Origin: Bordetella genomosp. 10 | GTDB taxonomy: Bacteria > Pseudomonadota > Gammaproteobacteria > Burkholderiales > Burkholderiaceae_B | Length of the DNA stretch: 64,000 bases | Direction: 5' to 3' | Assembly (NCBI RefSeq): GCF_002261225.1 | Contig: NZ_NEVM01000002.1 | Location: 868,001-932,000, forward strand | In this document: in pieces, positions 38,143 to 46,754 of the stretch | Position numbering within the stretch: the stretch's first letter is position 1 | How the letters are laid out: the number at the start of each line of letters is the position of its first letter | Translations under genes and position numbers: made by a program | The notes under the pieces: generated by a model | What the model saw: only the letters and a program-made list of their open reading frames with translations | What the model was told of the DNA's origin: nothing | Databases searched by the model: none

Positions 38143-38922
38143 TCAGCGCGTCTTGCGAAAAGTCAGGTTCAATCTCACCGCGCCGGTGGCGGGATGATGC
38201 CCCTCGGCCAGCGGCGCGACGCCGTGGAAGGCCAGCCGCGACGGCCCGCCCCAGACGGCGACGTCGCCGTGTTGCAAGGGATAGCGGCGCGGACGCTCGC
38301 TGCGCAGCAGGCCGCCGAACAGGAAAATCGCCGGCAGCCCCAGCGATACCGAGACGATGGGCGCCGCGAGATCCAGCTCGTCGCGGTCCTGGTGCAGGGT
38401 CAGCCGGGCGCCGGGACGGTACAAGTTCATCAGGCAGGCCTGCGGCGCGAAGTCCGGATAGCCGGCGCGGGCGGCGGCCTCGCGCGCCACCTCCAGGAAA
38501 ACGGCGGGCATGGGCGGCCAGGGCCGGCCGCTGGCGGGATCGACGGGGTCGTAGCGATAGCCGCGCCGGTCCGACACCCAGCCCCATTCGCCGCAATTGG
38601 TCATGGCCACCGACATGGTCTGGCCGCCGGGCGTGACCAGATGGCGCATCGGCGCGGCGGCGACCACCTCGCGCGCGGCCGCCAGCAGGGCCTCGGCGCG
38701 GGCGCAGGCGTGGCGGCGCAGCAGCACGGCGCCGGGCGCGATGGCTTCATCCCACGGCGCTTCCGCTTCCGGATCGCCGAAAAGGTGGCCGGAGAGATGG
38801 CCGGCGCCGGCCGCCTCGGGCATGGACGGGTCCCGCGCGCGGCCGTCCGCCGGCGCGCGGCCCGCGGACGGGGCCGCGTCCTGGCCGGCAGAGCAGGGGC
38901 GGGAGGGGCGAAGGGCAGGCAT
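38143..38922 (-). CDS. alkB: AlkB-type DNA dealkylating dioxygenase
   Basis: A 259-residue Fe(II)/2-oxoglutarate dioxygenase. The metal triad is His177 and Asp179 (LHQDRDE) plus His233 (RLAFHGV), and the 2-oxoglutarate Arg pair lies in RLNLTFR at 250-256. MSVAMTNCGEWGWVSDRRGYRY matches AlkB substrate-loop positions. It is longer than E. coli AlkB because of a Pro/Ala-rich N-terminal tail, so an internal ATG at residue 34 is a possible true start. It repairs 1-methyladenine and 3-methylcytosine in its well-studied relatives. Confidence 0.92.
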   Translation of the reverse strand: MPALRPSRPCSAGQDAAPSAGRAPADGRARDPSMPEAAGAGHLSGHLFGDPEAEAPWDEAIAPGAVLLRRHACARAEALLAAAREVVAAAPMRHLVTPGGQTMSVAMTNCGEWGWVSDRRGYRYDPVDPASGRPWPPMPAVFLEVAREAAARAGYPDFAPQACLMNLYRPGARLTLHQDRDELDLAAPIVSVSLGLPAIFLFGGLLRSERPRRYPLQHGDVAVWGGPSRLAFHGVAPLAEGHHPATGAVRLNLTFRKTR

Positions 38923-39042
38923 GGACCGATTTTAAGGCGGACAACCCTGCTTGCCGCTCCGGCTTTTGCGGCCGGTTGACGGACAGCCCGGTAAAATGCG
39001 CTTTATCCGGTACCTCCGGTTCCGCTTCAATAGGTTGTCGCC

Positions 39043-39717
39043 ATGAGCAAAACTTCCTCCTTTCCCGACCGTCTTTTCTCGGGCTACCAGGCCTTTCTCA
39101 GCGGCCGTTTCCCGGCCGAACGCACCCGCTTCCGCCAGTTGGCCGAAAAAGGCCAGAACCCGGAAATCATGGTGATCGGCTGCTGCGATTCGCGCGTGGC
39201 GCCCGAGTTGATCTTCGATGCCGGTCCCGGCGAGATGTTCGTGCTGCGCAACGTCGCCAACCTGGTGCCGCCCTACCAGCCCGATTCGCACTACCACGGC
39301 ACCAGCTCGGCCATCGAATTCGCCGTCAACGGCTTGAACGTCAAGCACATCGTGGTGATGGGCCATGCGTCCTGTGGCGGCATCCGTTCCTATTACGACG
39401 ATGCCGAGCCGCTGGCCAAGGGCGACTTCATCGGCAAGTGGATGTCGCAGATCAGCGGCACCGCCAACCAGTTGAAATTCTCGGGCAAGGACCGCGCCGG
39501 CGACCTGCGCCTGCTGGAACTGGCAGTGGTCGAACACAGCCTGCAGAACCTGATGACCTTCCCCTATATCCGCCAGCGCGTGCAACGCGGCGAGCTGGAG
39601 CTGCACGGCGCCTATTTCGGCGTCGCCACCGGCCTGCTGTTCGTGCGCGACCCGGAAAGCGGAGAATTCCATCCCTGCGGCGAGGCCCCCGTGCCGCAGG
39701 ACGGCGAGGCCGCATGA
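39043..39717 (+). CDS. can: Beta-class carbonic anhydrase
   Basis: A 224-residue beta-carbonic anhydrase. Zinc ligands are Cys48 in CDSR, then His108 and Cys111 in GHASCGG, with the Asp-Arg dyad in CDSR, so it should interconvert CO2 and bicarbonate. The length and the final YFGVATGLLFVRDPESGEF are normal for the class. TAAAAT at 38992-38997 may be its -10. The ATGA overlap with a MetQ-like gene is unusual. Confidence 0.94.
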   Translation: MSKTSSFPDRLFSGYQAFLSGRFPAERTRFRQLAEKGQNPEIMVIGCCDSRVAPELIFDAGPGEMFVLRNVANLVPPYQPDSHYHGTSSAIEFAVNGLNVKHIVVMGHASCGGIRSYYDDAEPLAKGDFIGKWMSQISGTANQLKFSGKDRAGDLRLLELAVVEHSLQNLMTFPYIRQRVQRGELELHGAYFGVATGLLFVRDPESGEFHPCGEAPVPQDGEAA

Positions 39718-40550
39718 CGCGGCATGGGCGCATCCGCCGCAGCGTGCTGGCCGCCCTGGGCGCGGCCGCCGCGCTGCCCCTGCCGGCCATGCGGCCGGCG
39801 CGGGCGCAGAATGCGCCGCTGCGCATCGGCGTGATCCCCAGCATCGCCAACGAGGCCACCGAAATCGCCATCGACCAGGCCCGCGCGCAGGGGGTGCAGG
39901 CCAGGCTGGTCGAACTGGCCGACTGGGTGATGCCCAACCTGGGCGTCGCCGAAGGCTCGCTGGACGTGAATTACTTCCAGCACGCGCCTTTCCTCGACCT
40001 GTTCAACAAGAGCCGCGGCCAGAACCTGGCGCCCATCGCCTACGGCTACTCCACCACCATGGGCCTGTTTTCCCGCAAGCTCAAGCGCGGCGACGCCATG
40101 CCGCACGGCGCCTCCATCGGCATCCCGGCCGATCCGGTGAACACGGGCCGCGCGTTGTTGCTGTTGCAGTCCATGGGCCTGATCCGGCTGCGGGCGGGCG
40201 TCGAGGAGAAAGCCACGCTGCTGGACGTGACGGACAATCCGCGCAAGCTGAAGTTCGTCTCCATCGAGGGCGCGCAGGCCGCGCGCACCTTCGACGACGT
40301 CACCGCCTCCGTCACCTACACGACCTTCGCCCGGCATGGCGGCCTGGATGAAAAGGACGGCCTGGCCTTCGACAACGGCGACCCCGCCAACGTGCGCCGC
40401 TACGCCATCCGCTGGGTGACGCTGCCCGAACGGGCCGAGGATGCGCGCCTGCTGAAGTTCATCGCCATCTACCAGCAGTCGCCCGAGGTCAAGGCGACGC
40501 TGCGCCGCCTGTACGGCGACCTGATCGAATTTCCCTGGGAGTCGGCGTAG
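39714..40550 (+). CDS. MetQ/NlpA-family binding protein without lipobox
   Basis: A 278-residue solute-binding protein of the MetQ/NlpA family (LRIGVIPSIANEATEIAIDQ, then VNYFQHAPFLDLFNK). The N-terminus RIRRSVLAALGAAAALPLPAMRPARA ends in an AXA site and has no cysteine, so it is probably a soluble periplasmic protein instead of a lipoprotein. No MetN or MetI gene is near. It overlaps the carbonic anhydrase stop by 4 bases. The ligand could be methionine or another small amino acid. Confidence 0.85.
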   Translation: MTRHGRIRRSVLAALGAAAALPLPAMRPARAQNAPLRIGVIPSIANEATEIAIDQARAQGVQARLVELADWVMPNLGVAEGSLDVNYFQHAPFLDLFNKSRGQNLAPIAYGYSTTMGLFSRKLKRGDAMPHGASIGIPADPVNTGRALLLLQSMGLIRLRAGVEEKATLLDVTDNPRKLKFVSIEGAQAARTFDDVTASVTYTTFARHGGLDEKDGLAFDNGDPANVRRYAIRWVTLPERAEDARLLKFIAIYQQSPEVKATLRRLYGDLIEFPWESA

Positions 40551-40593
40551 GCAGGTAGCCGGGTAGGGCGCGCGCGGCGCGCGCCCGTCCTGC

Positions 40594-41697
40594 CTACTCG
40601 TCTTCGGGCGGCGGCAGGTTGCCGGCGTCCAGCACTTCGCCCGAGGGCAGCGATTGGCCGTCGGAGGCGAACAGGTCCCACACGGCGGTGAACAGCGCCG
40701 CCACCAGCGGCCCGATGACGAAGCCGTTCAGGCCGAACAGCGCCATGCCGCCCAGGGTGGAAATCAGGACCAGCCAGTCGGGCAGCTTGGTGTCCTTGCC
40801 CACCAGGATGGGCCGCAGGATGTTGTCCACCATGCCGATGACCAGCACGCAGAAGGCGGTCAACCCTACGCCTTGCCAGATCGCGCCGGTCAGCAGGAAA
40901 TAGGCCGCCACCGGCACCCAGATCAGCGCCGCGCCCACGGCCGGCAGCAGGGACAGGAAACCCATCAGCACGCCCCACAGCAAGGCGCCCTGGATGCCCA
41001 GCACCCAGAACGCCAGGCCGCCCAGCAGCCCCTGGGTCGCCGCCACGGCGATATTGCCCTTGACGGTCGCGCGGATCACCGTGGTGAACTTGCGCGCCAG
41101 GTGCTGCTTGTAGGCTTCGCTCATCGGGATGGCCTGCGTGACCCGGCGCGCCATCGAACTGCCGTCGCGCAGCAGGAAAAACAGCAGGTAGAGCATGATG
41201 CCGAAGCTGATCACGAACTGGAACGTATCCTGGCCGATGCTGAACGCCTTGGTCGCCAGGAACTGGCTGGCCTGCACCGCGCCGGCGCTGAGCTTTTGCT
41301 GCAGGCTGCGTATGTCGGCAAGGTCGTAGCGGTCCAGCAGGCTATGCACGGAGGGCGGCAGGGCGGCCACGGCGCGTTCGAAATAGGCGCCGAAGTTCAG
41401 GTCGCCGGATTTGACCTGCTGGTACAGCATCGTGCCTTCCTGCACCAGCGAGCCCGTGATGACCACCACGGGCAGGATGGCCAGCACGATACACAGCAGC
41501 AGGGTGATGAGCGCGGCGAGATTGCGCCGCTTGCCCAGCGCGGCCACCAGCCGCCGCTGGAGCGGCGCGAAAATGATGGCGAGGATGGTGCCCCAGAAGA
41601 TCGCGCCGTAGTAGGGCCACATGATCCAGCCGAAGGCGATGGATACGGCGATCAGCAGGGCGAGGAAGGTACGGTAATGCAGGGTGGTCGAATTCAT
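40594..41697 (-). CDS. AI-2E family (PerM-like) membrane protein
   Basis: A 367-residue membrane protein. The N-terminal pair of helices ([31 protein letters not shown]) and the later [21 protein letters not shown] and [36 protein letters not shown] are the classic AI-2E/PerM blocks. The start is set at the ATG giving [11 protein letters not shown]. Family members are proposed small-molecule or sodium-proton carriers; the name does not prove autoinducer transport. Confidence 0.88.
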   Translation of the reverse strand: MNSTTLHYRTFLALLIAVSIAFGWIMWPYYGAIFWGTILAIIFAPLQRRLVAALGKRRNLAALITLLLCIVLAILPVVVITGSLVQEGTMLYQQVKSGDLNFGAYFERAVAALPPSVHSLLDRYDLADIRSLQQKLSAGAVQASQFLATKAFSIGQDTFQFVISFGIMLYLLFFLLRDGSSMARRVTQAIPMSEAYKQHLARKFTTVIRATVKGNIAVAATQGLLGGLAFWVLGIQGALLWGVLMGFLSLLPAVGAALIWVPVAAYFLLTGAIWQGVGLTAFCVLVIGMVDNILRPILVGKDTKLPDWLVLISTLGGMALFGLNGFVIGPLVAALFTAVWDLFASDGQSLPSGEVLDAGNLPPPEDE

Positions 41698-41909
41698 GGG
41701 GTTCCCGGGAAGGTGGCCCGTCGCATGCGCGCGGGCGCGGGGGCGGGGCGGGCGGCCATGGGGCACATCATGCCATTAAATGGGGACTTGCCGTCTGCCC
41801 GGCGGGCGGATATCGTTCGCGGCGGACTGGCGCGCCGGCCGCCTTCGATGGATACTGGCGGGTGGTCGCCGTGCCGACCGATGCCAGGACCGATTACGCG
41901 GAGATACAA

Positions 41910-42314
41910 ATGAGCGACGCGGTGGAGCTGAAGGGAATTGGCCTGAAGGTCACTTTCCCCCGCATGAAAATCCTCGACCTGTTCCGTAACAGCGAACAGC
42001 GTCACCTCAGCGCCGAGGACGTGTACCGGCTGCTGATCAACGATGGCGTGGAAATGGGCCTGGCGACAGTGTATCGGGTGCTCACGCAGTTCGAGCACGC
42101 CGGCCTGCTGCAACGCAGCCAGTTGGGCGGCAACAAGGCCGTCTACGAACTGAACGACGGCGAACGCCATCACGGCCACCTCGTCAGCACCACGACGGGC
42201 GAGGTCCGGGAATTCTACGACCCGCAGATCGAGAAGCGGTTGCAGAAGATCGCCGACGAAATGGGCTATACGCTGACGGACCACACGATCACGCTCTTCG
42301 GCGCGCCGAAGTAG
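41910..42314 (+). CDS. fur: Fur-family repressor with no cysteine residues
   Basis: A 134-residue Fur protein. [12 protein letters not shown] and [16 protein letters not shown] form the winged helix, and HHGHLVST is the hinge motif. The length matches Pseudomonas-type Fur, and no Cys occurs anywhere, so both CxxC structural zinc sites are absent. The first CxxC position reads VSTTTGEV. His and Glu residues of the regulatory iron site remain ([13 protein letters not shown]), with Gly for the usual Asp. The ATG at 41910 is preceded by GGAGATACAA. It may be the main Fur or a paralogue; other Fur genes could lie outside the window. Confidence 0.88.
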   Translation: MSDAVELKGIGLKVTFPRMKILDLFRNSEQRHLSAEDVYRLLINDGVEMGLATVYRVLTQFEHAGLLQRSQLGGNKAVYELNDGERHHGHLVSTTTGEVREFYDPQIEKRLQKIADEMGYTLTDHTITLFGAPK

Positions 42315-42331
42315 GGCGCGGGGCGGGGCGT

Positions 42332-43240
42332 TCAGGCCGCGGCCGCCTGCCCGCCCTCCGCGGCCATGGCGAAAAAGCGCGCCAGCAGTGGCGACGCGTC
42401 GTCGGCCCGGTGCGCCAGCAGGATTTCGCTGGCGGCGTCGTCCGTTTCCAGGCGCCGGTAGACCACGCCGGGAATTCCTGTCTTGGCGTAGGTTTCGGGC
42501 AGGACGGAGACGCCCATCCCGGCCGCCACCAGGCCGATGATGGTGGCGCCTTCGCGCGCATCCTGGCCGACGTGGGGCGCGAATCCCGCGCGGCTGGCCA
42601 GGACCGTGACGTGTTCGAACAGGCCGCAGCCCAGGCCGCGCGGAAACAGGATGAAGGTCTCCTCCGACAGCGCGGCCAGCGGCAAGGGCGTATCTTCCCC
42701 GGCCAGGCGATGGCGGGCGGGCAGCACCGCCACGAGACGGTCCCGCCACAGCCGCAGCACGCGGATCCCGGGCGGCGGGCAGAACAGGATGGACGGGCGC
42801 AGGAAGCCCACGTCGATGCTCTTTTCCGCCAGCGCCTGCAATTGCTGGCCGGTGGACATGTGGATGAGGTCGGCGCGGGCGGCGGGATGGCGGCCGCGGA
42901 AGTCCTGCACCATGCGCGGAAACGCCTCGAACATGGGCACCGAGGCGGTGAAGGCGATGCGGATCTCGCCCGCCTCGCCGCGTATCGCCTGGCGCACGAC
43001 GTCGCCGGCGCGTTCCAGGTGCTGGAGCGCGCGGCGGGCCTGCTCCAGGAACAGGCGGCCGGCCTCGGTCAGCGCGACGTTGCGCTTGTTGCGGGCCAGA
43101 AGCTCCGTCCCTAATTCATCTTCCAGTGCCTTGACCTGCATGCTGAGCGGCGGCTGGCTGATGTGCAGGCGGCGGGCGGCGGCGCTGAAACTCAGCTCTT
43201 CCGCGACGGCGACGAAATAGCGCAACTGGCGAAAATCCAT
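42332..43240 (-). CDS. LysR-family regulator
   Basis: A 302-residue LysR protein. The N-terminal helix-turn-helix is MDFRQLRYFVAVAEELSFSA with ARRLHISQPPLSMQVKALED. The effector domain starts IRIAFTASVPMFEAFPRMVQ. It resembles the CatM/BenM/CynR-type class by this opening, which is a weak assignment. It diverges from the Bug receptor at 43500 across 259 bases, the usual LysR/Bug arrangement. It converges with the Fur gene. Confidence 0.9.
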   Translation of the reverse strand: MDFRQLRYFVAVAEELSFSAAARRLHISQPPLSMQVKALEDELGTELLARNKRNVALTEAGRLFLEQARRALQHLERAGDVVRQAIRGEAGEIRIAFTASVPMFEAFPRMVQDFRGRHPAARADLIHMSTGQQLQALAEKSIDVGFLRPSILFCPPPGIRVLRLWRDRLVAVLPARHRLAGEDTPLPLAALSEETFILFPRGLGCGLFEHVTVLASRAGFAPHVGQDAREGATIIGLVAAGMGVSVLPETYAKTGIPGVVYRRLETDDAASEILLAHRADDASPLLARFFAMAAEGGQAAAA

Positions 43241-43408
43241 GGGTATATATCCCGAGTTATCTGGAAAGCCTATTAATCGGCGCTGGAAAAAGTATTGGAC
43301 GATATCAGTCAGTGGGGGGCACTATCAAGCCCGACGAAAAAGGCCGGGCGCAAGCCTCGGTACCCATCCAGGGCGTAGCGGAACCGGCTTTGCCGGTCCG
43401 CCAACGCC

Positions 43409-43476
43409 GCCCCCTCGAGGGGGCCCGCGAAGCGGGTACGGGGTGGGCTTCCCTTGGCGGCCCGGCGGCAAAAAAA
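43409..43476. repeat. Dispersed GC-rich repeat, copy B (inverted)
   Basis: Read on the minus strand it begins TTTTTTGCCGCCGGGCCGCC, the same 20 bases as copy A at 18444-18463, then continues AAGGG to a 16-bp palindrome GCCCCCTCGAGGGGGC (43409-43424) preceded by a CCCGC-GAA-GCGGG stem. It lies just before the Bug receptor gene, so its orientation relative to coding is opposite to copy A. Confidence 0.6.
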
Positions 43477-43499
43477 CCCTGACTTACGGAGACGAAAGC

Positions 43500-44495
43500 A
43501 TGCTACGCAGCCACGCGCTCGCACGAATCCTTCGCGGCCTCGGCCTGGCCACCGCCCTGGTCGCCGCCGGCGCGCCCGCCCTGGGCCATGCCGAGGACGC
43601 CTATCCTTCCAAGCCGATCCGTGTCGTGGTGCCCTATGCGCCCGGCGGCGCGGTCGACATCGTCACCCGCCTGGTCACGCAGAAGATGGGCGAGACGCTC
43701 AAGCAGAGCATCGTGGTCGACAACCGCCCCGGCGGCGCGACGAATATCGGCATGGACCTGGTGGCGCGCGCGCCGGCCGACGGCTACACGGTGTTGACCT
43801 CGTCGCCGTCGCTGGCCAGCAATGCCTCGCTGTTCGCCAAGCTGCCTTTCGATCCGTCCAAGGACCTGGCGCCGGTCGGCGCCATCGGCTACGCCCCCCT
43901 GGTGGTGGTGGTCGCCGCGGACTCGCCGTTCAAGACCTTGAAGGAAATGATCGACTACGCCAAGGCCAATCCGACCAAGCTGACCTTCGGCACGGCCGGC
44001 AACGGCAGCTCCGGCCACCTGGCCAGCGAACTGCTGAAGGCGGCCGGCCAGTTCAACGCGCTGCACGTGCCCTACAAGGGCGGGGCGCCGGCCATCACCG
44101 ATCTGCTGGGCGGCCGCATCTCGTTCATGGCGATCAACCCGCTGGAAGTCATCGCCCATATCAAGTCGGGCAAGATGCGCGCGCTGGCCGTGATGGACGA
44201 CAAGCCGGCGTCGCTGCTGCCCGACGTTCCCACCGTCAAGTCGCTGGGCCTGGAGAACGCCGAAGCCACCGTGTGGTGGGGCCTGAACGTGCCCAAGGGC
44301 ACGCCGGCGCCGGTGGTCGAAAAGCTCAATACGGCCTTGAACCAGGCGCTGGCCGATGCCACCGTGAAGAGCCGCCTGGCCGAACTGGGCGCCTCGGCCA
44401 CGCCGGGCACGGCCGCCGACTTCGGCAAGTTCGTGGAGACGGAAACCGCCAAGTGGTCGCAAGTCATCAAGGCGGCGCACATCCAGGCGGACTGA
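43500..44495 (+). CDS. Bug-family (TctC) periplasmic receptor
   Basis: A 331-residue receptor with signal RILRGLGLATALVAAGAPALGHA and mature start EDAYPSKPIRVVVPYAPGGA. NRPGGATNIGMDLVARAPADGYT and LTFGTAGNGSSGHLASELLK are Bug signatures. It diverges from the LysR gene at 42332-43240 and ends before a strong terminator. As with the other Bug gene there are no TctAB partners in view, and the ligand cannot be read from sequence. Confidence 0.92.
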   Translation: MLRSHALARILRGLGLATALVAAGAPALGHAEDAYPSKPIRVVVPYAPGGAVDIVTRLVTQKMGETLKQSIVVDNRPGGATNIGMDLVARAPADGYTVLTSSPSLASNASLFAKLPFDPSKDLAPVGAIGYAPLVVVVAADSPFKTLKEMIDYAKANPTKLTFGTAGNGSSGHLASELLKAAGQFNALHVPYKGGAPAITDLLGGRISFMAINPLEVIAHIKSGKMRALAVMDDKPASLLPDVPTVKSLGLENAEATVWWGLNVPKGTPAPVVEKLNTALNQALADATVKSRLAELGASATPGTAADFGKFVETETAKWSQVIKAAHIQAD

Positions 44496-44550
44496 CGCGG
44501 GATCGATTCGAATGATGCGCGACCGCCCCGGCGGTCGTCATCGGTGTGGC

Positions 44551-44578
44551 GGGGCGGCTTCGGCCGCCCCGTGTTTTT
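44551..44578 (+). terminator. Rho-independent terminator
   Basis: GGGGCGGC-TTCG-GCCGCCCC forms a perfect 8-bp stem with a stable TTCG tetraloop and is followed by GTGTTTTT. It lies 55 bases after the Bug receptor stop and separates it from the chromate transporter promoter. Confidence 0.85.
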
Positions 44579-44672
44579 AAGCCGGCGTGGTCGATGCGAG
44601 TGTGGCCTGGTTGCCGCTGCCGGGTGCGTCGCAGCATCGATTTTCCGGCGCGGACGTCGAAAGCGAGTCGGG

Positions 44673-44695
44673 GGTCTTATATAATACATAAGACC
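44673..44695. promoter_or_regulatory. Perfect palindrome enclosing a TATAAT, before the split chromate transporter
   Basis: GGTCTTAT-N7-ATAAGACC is a perfect 8-bp inverted repeat. TATAAT at 44680-44685 lies across its left arm and spacer, so a protein bound here would cover the -10. TCGAAA at 44657-44662, 17 bases upstream, may be a weak -35. The ATG of the first chromate-transporter gene is 37 bases downstream of the palindrome. Repressor identity unknown. Confidence 0.6.
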
Positions 44696-44732
44696 TATTT
44701 CTCTTCTCCGACCGAGCAAGGAAGCCGCCGGC

Positions 44733-45302
44733 ATGAGTACCGCAGCCCATATCCCGGATGCCGAACTGGCGCCGCCCCCCACGTTGAACCAGTTGTTCTG
44801 GGGGTTCTTCGTCCTCGGCATGACCGCCTTCGGCGGCGCGCTGCCCCTGGTCAGGCGCATGGTGGTGGAGAAGCACCGATGGCTGTCGAGCGAGGAATTC
44901 ACGACCATGCTGGGCCTGTGCCAGTTCCTGCCCGGCGGCAACATCATGAACCTGGCGGTGGCGCTGGGCATGCGCTTTCGCGGCGTGATCGGCGCGGTGC
45001 TCGCGTTGACGGGCTTCGTGCTGGTGCCGACCATCGTCGTGCTGGCGCTGGGCGTGGTCTATGCCCACTATCAGCACGATCCGCACGTGCGCCACCTGTT
45101 CGCCGGCCTGGCCGCCGCCGCCGCGGGACTGGTGCTGTCGATGGCCTTGAAGATCGGCAAGCCCATCCTCAAGAACGCCTGGGGCGCGGTGATCGTGGTG
45201 GCCTGTTTCATCGCCATCGCCGTGCTGCGCCTGCCGCTGGTGCCGACCATGCTGGTGCTCACGCCGCTGAGCATCTTCGGCACCTGGAGGCTGCGCAAAT
45301 GA
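44733..45302 (+). CDS. Chromate transporter, N-terminal-type half (short ChrA)
   Basis: A 189-residue membrane protein of the CHR family. NQLFWGFFVLGMTAFGGALPLV and LGLCQFLPGGNIMNLAVALGMRF carry the conserved family blocks. Short CHR proteins work as pairs, and the second half follows with an ATGA overlap. The pair would export or import chromate or another oxyanion; no ChrB or other resistance gene is near. It starts after a palindromic promoter. Confidence 0.87.
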   Translation: MSTAAHIPDAELAPPPTLNQLFWGFFVLGMTAFGGALPLVRRMVVEKHRWLSSEEFTTMLGLCQFLPGGNIMNLAVALGMRFRGVIGAVLALTGFVLVPTIVVLALGVVYAHYQHDPHVRHLFAGLAAAAAGLVLSMALKIGKPILKNAWGAVIVVACFIAIAVLRLPLVPTMLVLTPLSIFGTWRLRK

Positions 45303-45838
45303 GCTCGGTGGCGCAGACCCTGCTGGATCTCTTCACGCTGTTCACCCAGTTGGCGCTGATTTCCTTCGGCGGCGGCATGACCATCCTGCCGGAAATGCAG
45401 CGCCAGGTGGTGGACGTGCATCACTGGATGACGGCGGAGACCTTCACCTCGCTGTTCGCGCTGGCGCAGGCGGCGCCGGGCCCCAACCTGATGATCGTGC
45501 CGCTGGTGGGCTGGCACGTCGCGGGCTGGGCCGGCATGCTCGTCTCCAGCATCGCCAAGTTCGTGCCGCCGGCGCTGGTGACCATCCTGGTCTTGCGGCT
45601 GTGGGACAAGTTCAAGGACCGGCCCTGGCGCATCGTGGCGCAGCAGGGCATTTTCCCCATGACGGTGGGGCTGGTGGCGGCCAGCGGCGTGTTGATCACC
45701 ATGGCCTCGGTAAGCAACGTCCTGCTGCTGGTCATCGCGGCGGCGTCCACGCTGCTGGGATGGCGCACGAAGCTGCATCCGCTGTGGCTGCTGCTGGGCG
45801 GCGCGGTGGCCGGCCTGGTCTTCGGCGGGCTGTTCTGA
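45299..45838 (+). CDS. Chromate transporter, second half (short ChrA)
   Basis: A 179-residue membrane protein. LFTQLALISFGGGMTILPEMQRQVVDVHHWMT and FALAQAAPGPNLMIVPLVGW are CHR-family motifs matching the first gene, with which it overlaps by 4 bases. Together they form the two antiparallel halves of a split ChrA. Confidence 0.87.
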   Translation: MSSVAQTLLDLFTLFTQLALISFGGGMTILPEMQRQVVDVHHWMTAETFTSLFALAQAAPGPNLMIVPLVGWHVAGWAGMLVSSIAKFVPPALVTILVLRLWDKFKDRPWRIVAQQGIFPMTVGLVAASGVLITMASVSNVLLLVIAAASTLLGWRTKLHPLWLLLGGAVAGLVFGGLF

Positions 45839-45869
45839 TTGATTTTGCGTGACGGCGACGCGTCGCGGG

Positions 45870-45891
45870 ACGTAAAGCGAACGTAAAATAA
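45870..45891 (+). promoter_or_regulatory. 11-bp tandem direct repeat before the PhyH gene
   Basis: ACGTAAAGCGA is followed directly by ACGTAAAATAA; both share ACGTAAA with an 11-base period, the spacing used by OmpR/PhoB-type regulators. TAAAAT within the second copy may be a -10, 36 or so bases before the ATG at 45927. Confidence 0.3.
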
Positions 45892-45926
45892 CCAAGCCGC
45901 TTTTTATCCCCCGCCAGGCAGTATCC

Positions 45927-46700
45927 ATGTCGCCGCTGAATGCCTCCCAGATCGAAACCCTGCGCCAGCAGGGTTTCGTCATCGCCAAGCAGTTCCTTTC
46001 CCCCGAACGCCGCGCGGCCTTGCGCCGATTGTCCGAGACGCAACTGGCGCAGGCACGGGCGCCGCTCGAATACGAGGCCGACCTGCGGTATCCGGGCGCG
46101 CCGTCTTCGCGCAACGCCGAGGGCGGCGGCACGGTGCGGCGCCTGCTGGATGCCTATGCGCGCGACCCCGCCTATGCGGCATGGGCCGCCGACCCGGCGA
46201 TCGCGGCGTCGTTGCAGGCCTATTTCGGCGAGCCCGTCGTCCTGTCGCGCGCGCATCACAACTGCGTCATGACCAAGCATCCGCGCTACGGCAGCCTCAC
46301 GGGTTGGCATCGCGACATCCGCTATTGGTCCTTCGACAAGGAGGACCTGGTGTCCACCTGGCTGGCGCTGGGCCGCGAGACCAGCCATAACGGCGCGCTG
46401 TGGCTGGTGCCCGGTTCCCATGCCATGGACCTGGCGCCGGAGCGCTTCGACGCGGTGCAGTTCCTGCGCGAGGACCTGCCGGAAAACCAGGCCTTGATCG
46501 CCCAGGCCGTGTCGCCCGAGCTGGAGCCGGGCGACGTGTTGTTCTTCCACTGCCGCACGCTGCACGCCGCCGGGCGCAACCAGAGCGACGAGGTGAAGCT
46601 GTCGGTGGTGCATACCTATCACGGCGCCGGCACGCGGCCGCGCCCCGGCACGCGTTCGGCCGGCAAGCCGGAAGTGCCGCTTGCTGTCAAACAATCGTGA
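45927..46700 (+). CDS. Phytanoyl-CoA dioxygenase (PhyH) family protein
   Basis: A 257-residue Fe(II)/2-oxoglutarate oxygenase. It has metal motif GWHRDIRYW (His-x-Asp), then VLFFHCRTLHAAGRNQSDEVKLSVVHTY, which carries the distal His and 2-oxoglutarate-binding basic residues. NGALWLVPGSH is the usual connecting motif. Substrates of bacterial PhyH proteins are varied, from lipids to antibiotics. It lies between the chromate pair and the ABC transporter, with no obvious pathway link. Confidence 0.85.
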   Translation: MSPLNASQIETLRQQGFVIAKQFLSPERRAALRRLSETQLAQARAPLEYEADLRYPGAPSSRNAEGGGTVRRLLDAYARDPAYAAWAADPAIAASLQAYFGEPVVLSRAHHNCVMTKHPRYGSLTGWHRDIRYWSFDKEDLVSTWLALGRETSHNGALWLVPGSHAMDLAPERFDAVQFLREDLPENQALIAQAVSPELEPGDVLFFHCRTLHAAGRNQSDEVKLSVVHTYHGAGTRPRPGTRSAGKPEVPLAVKQS

Positions 46701-46754
46701 AACCTAAGCCGCGCCTTGCGGTCATACCCGCTGACAAGATTTCGGGATGACACG

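Noticed and set aside
38976..38997. TTGACG and TAAAAT as a sigma-70 promoter of the carbonic anhydrase gene
   Set aside because: Only 10 bases lie between them, far from the usual 17; TAAAAT alone may still be a -10.
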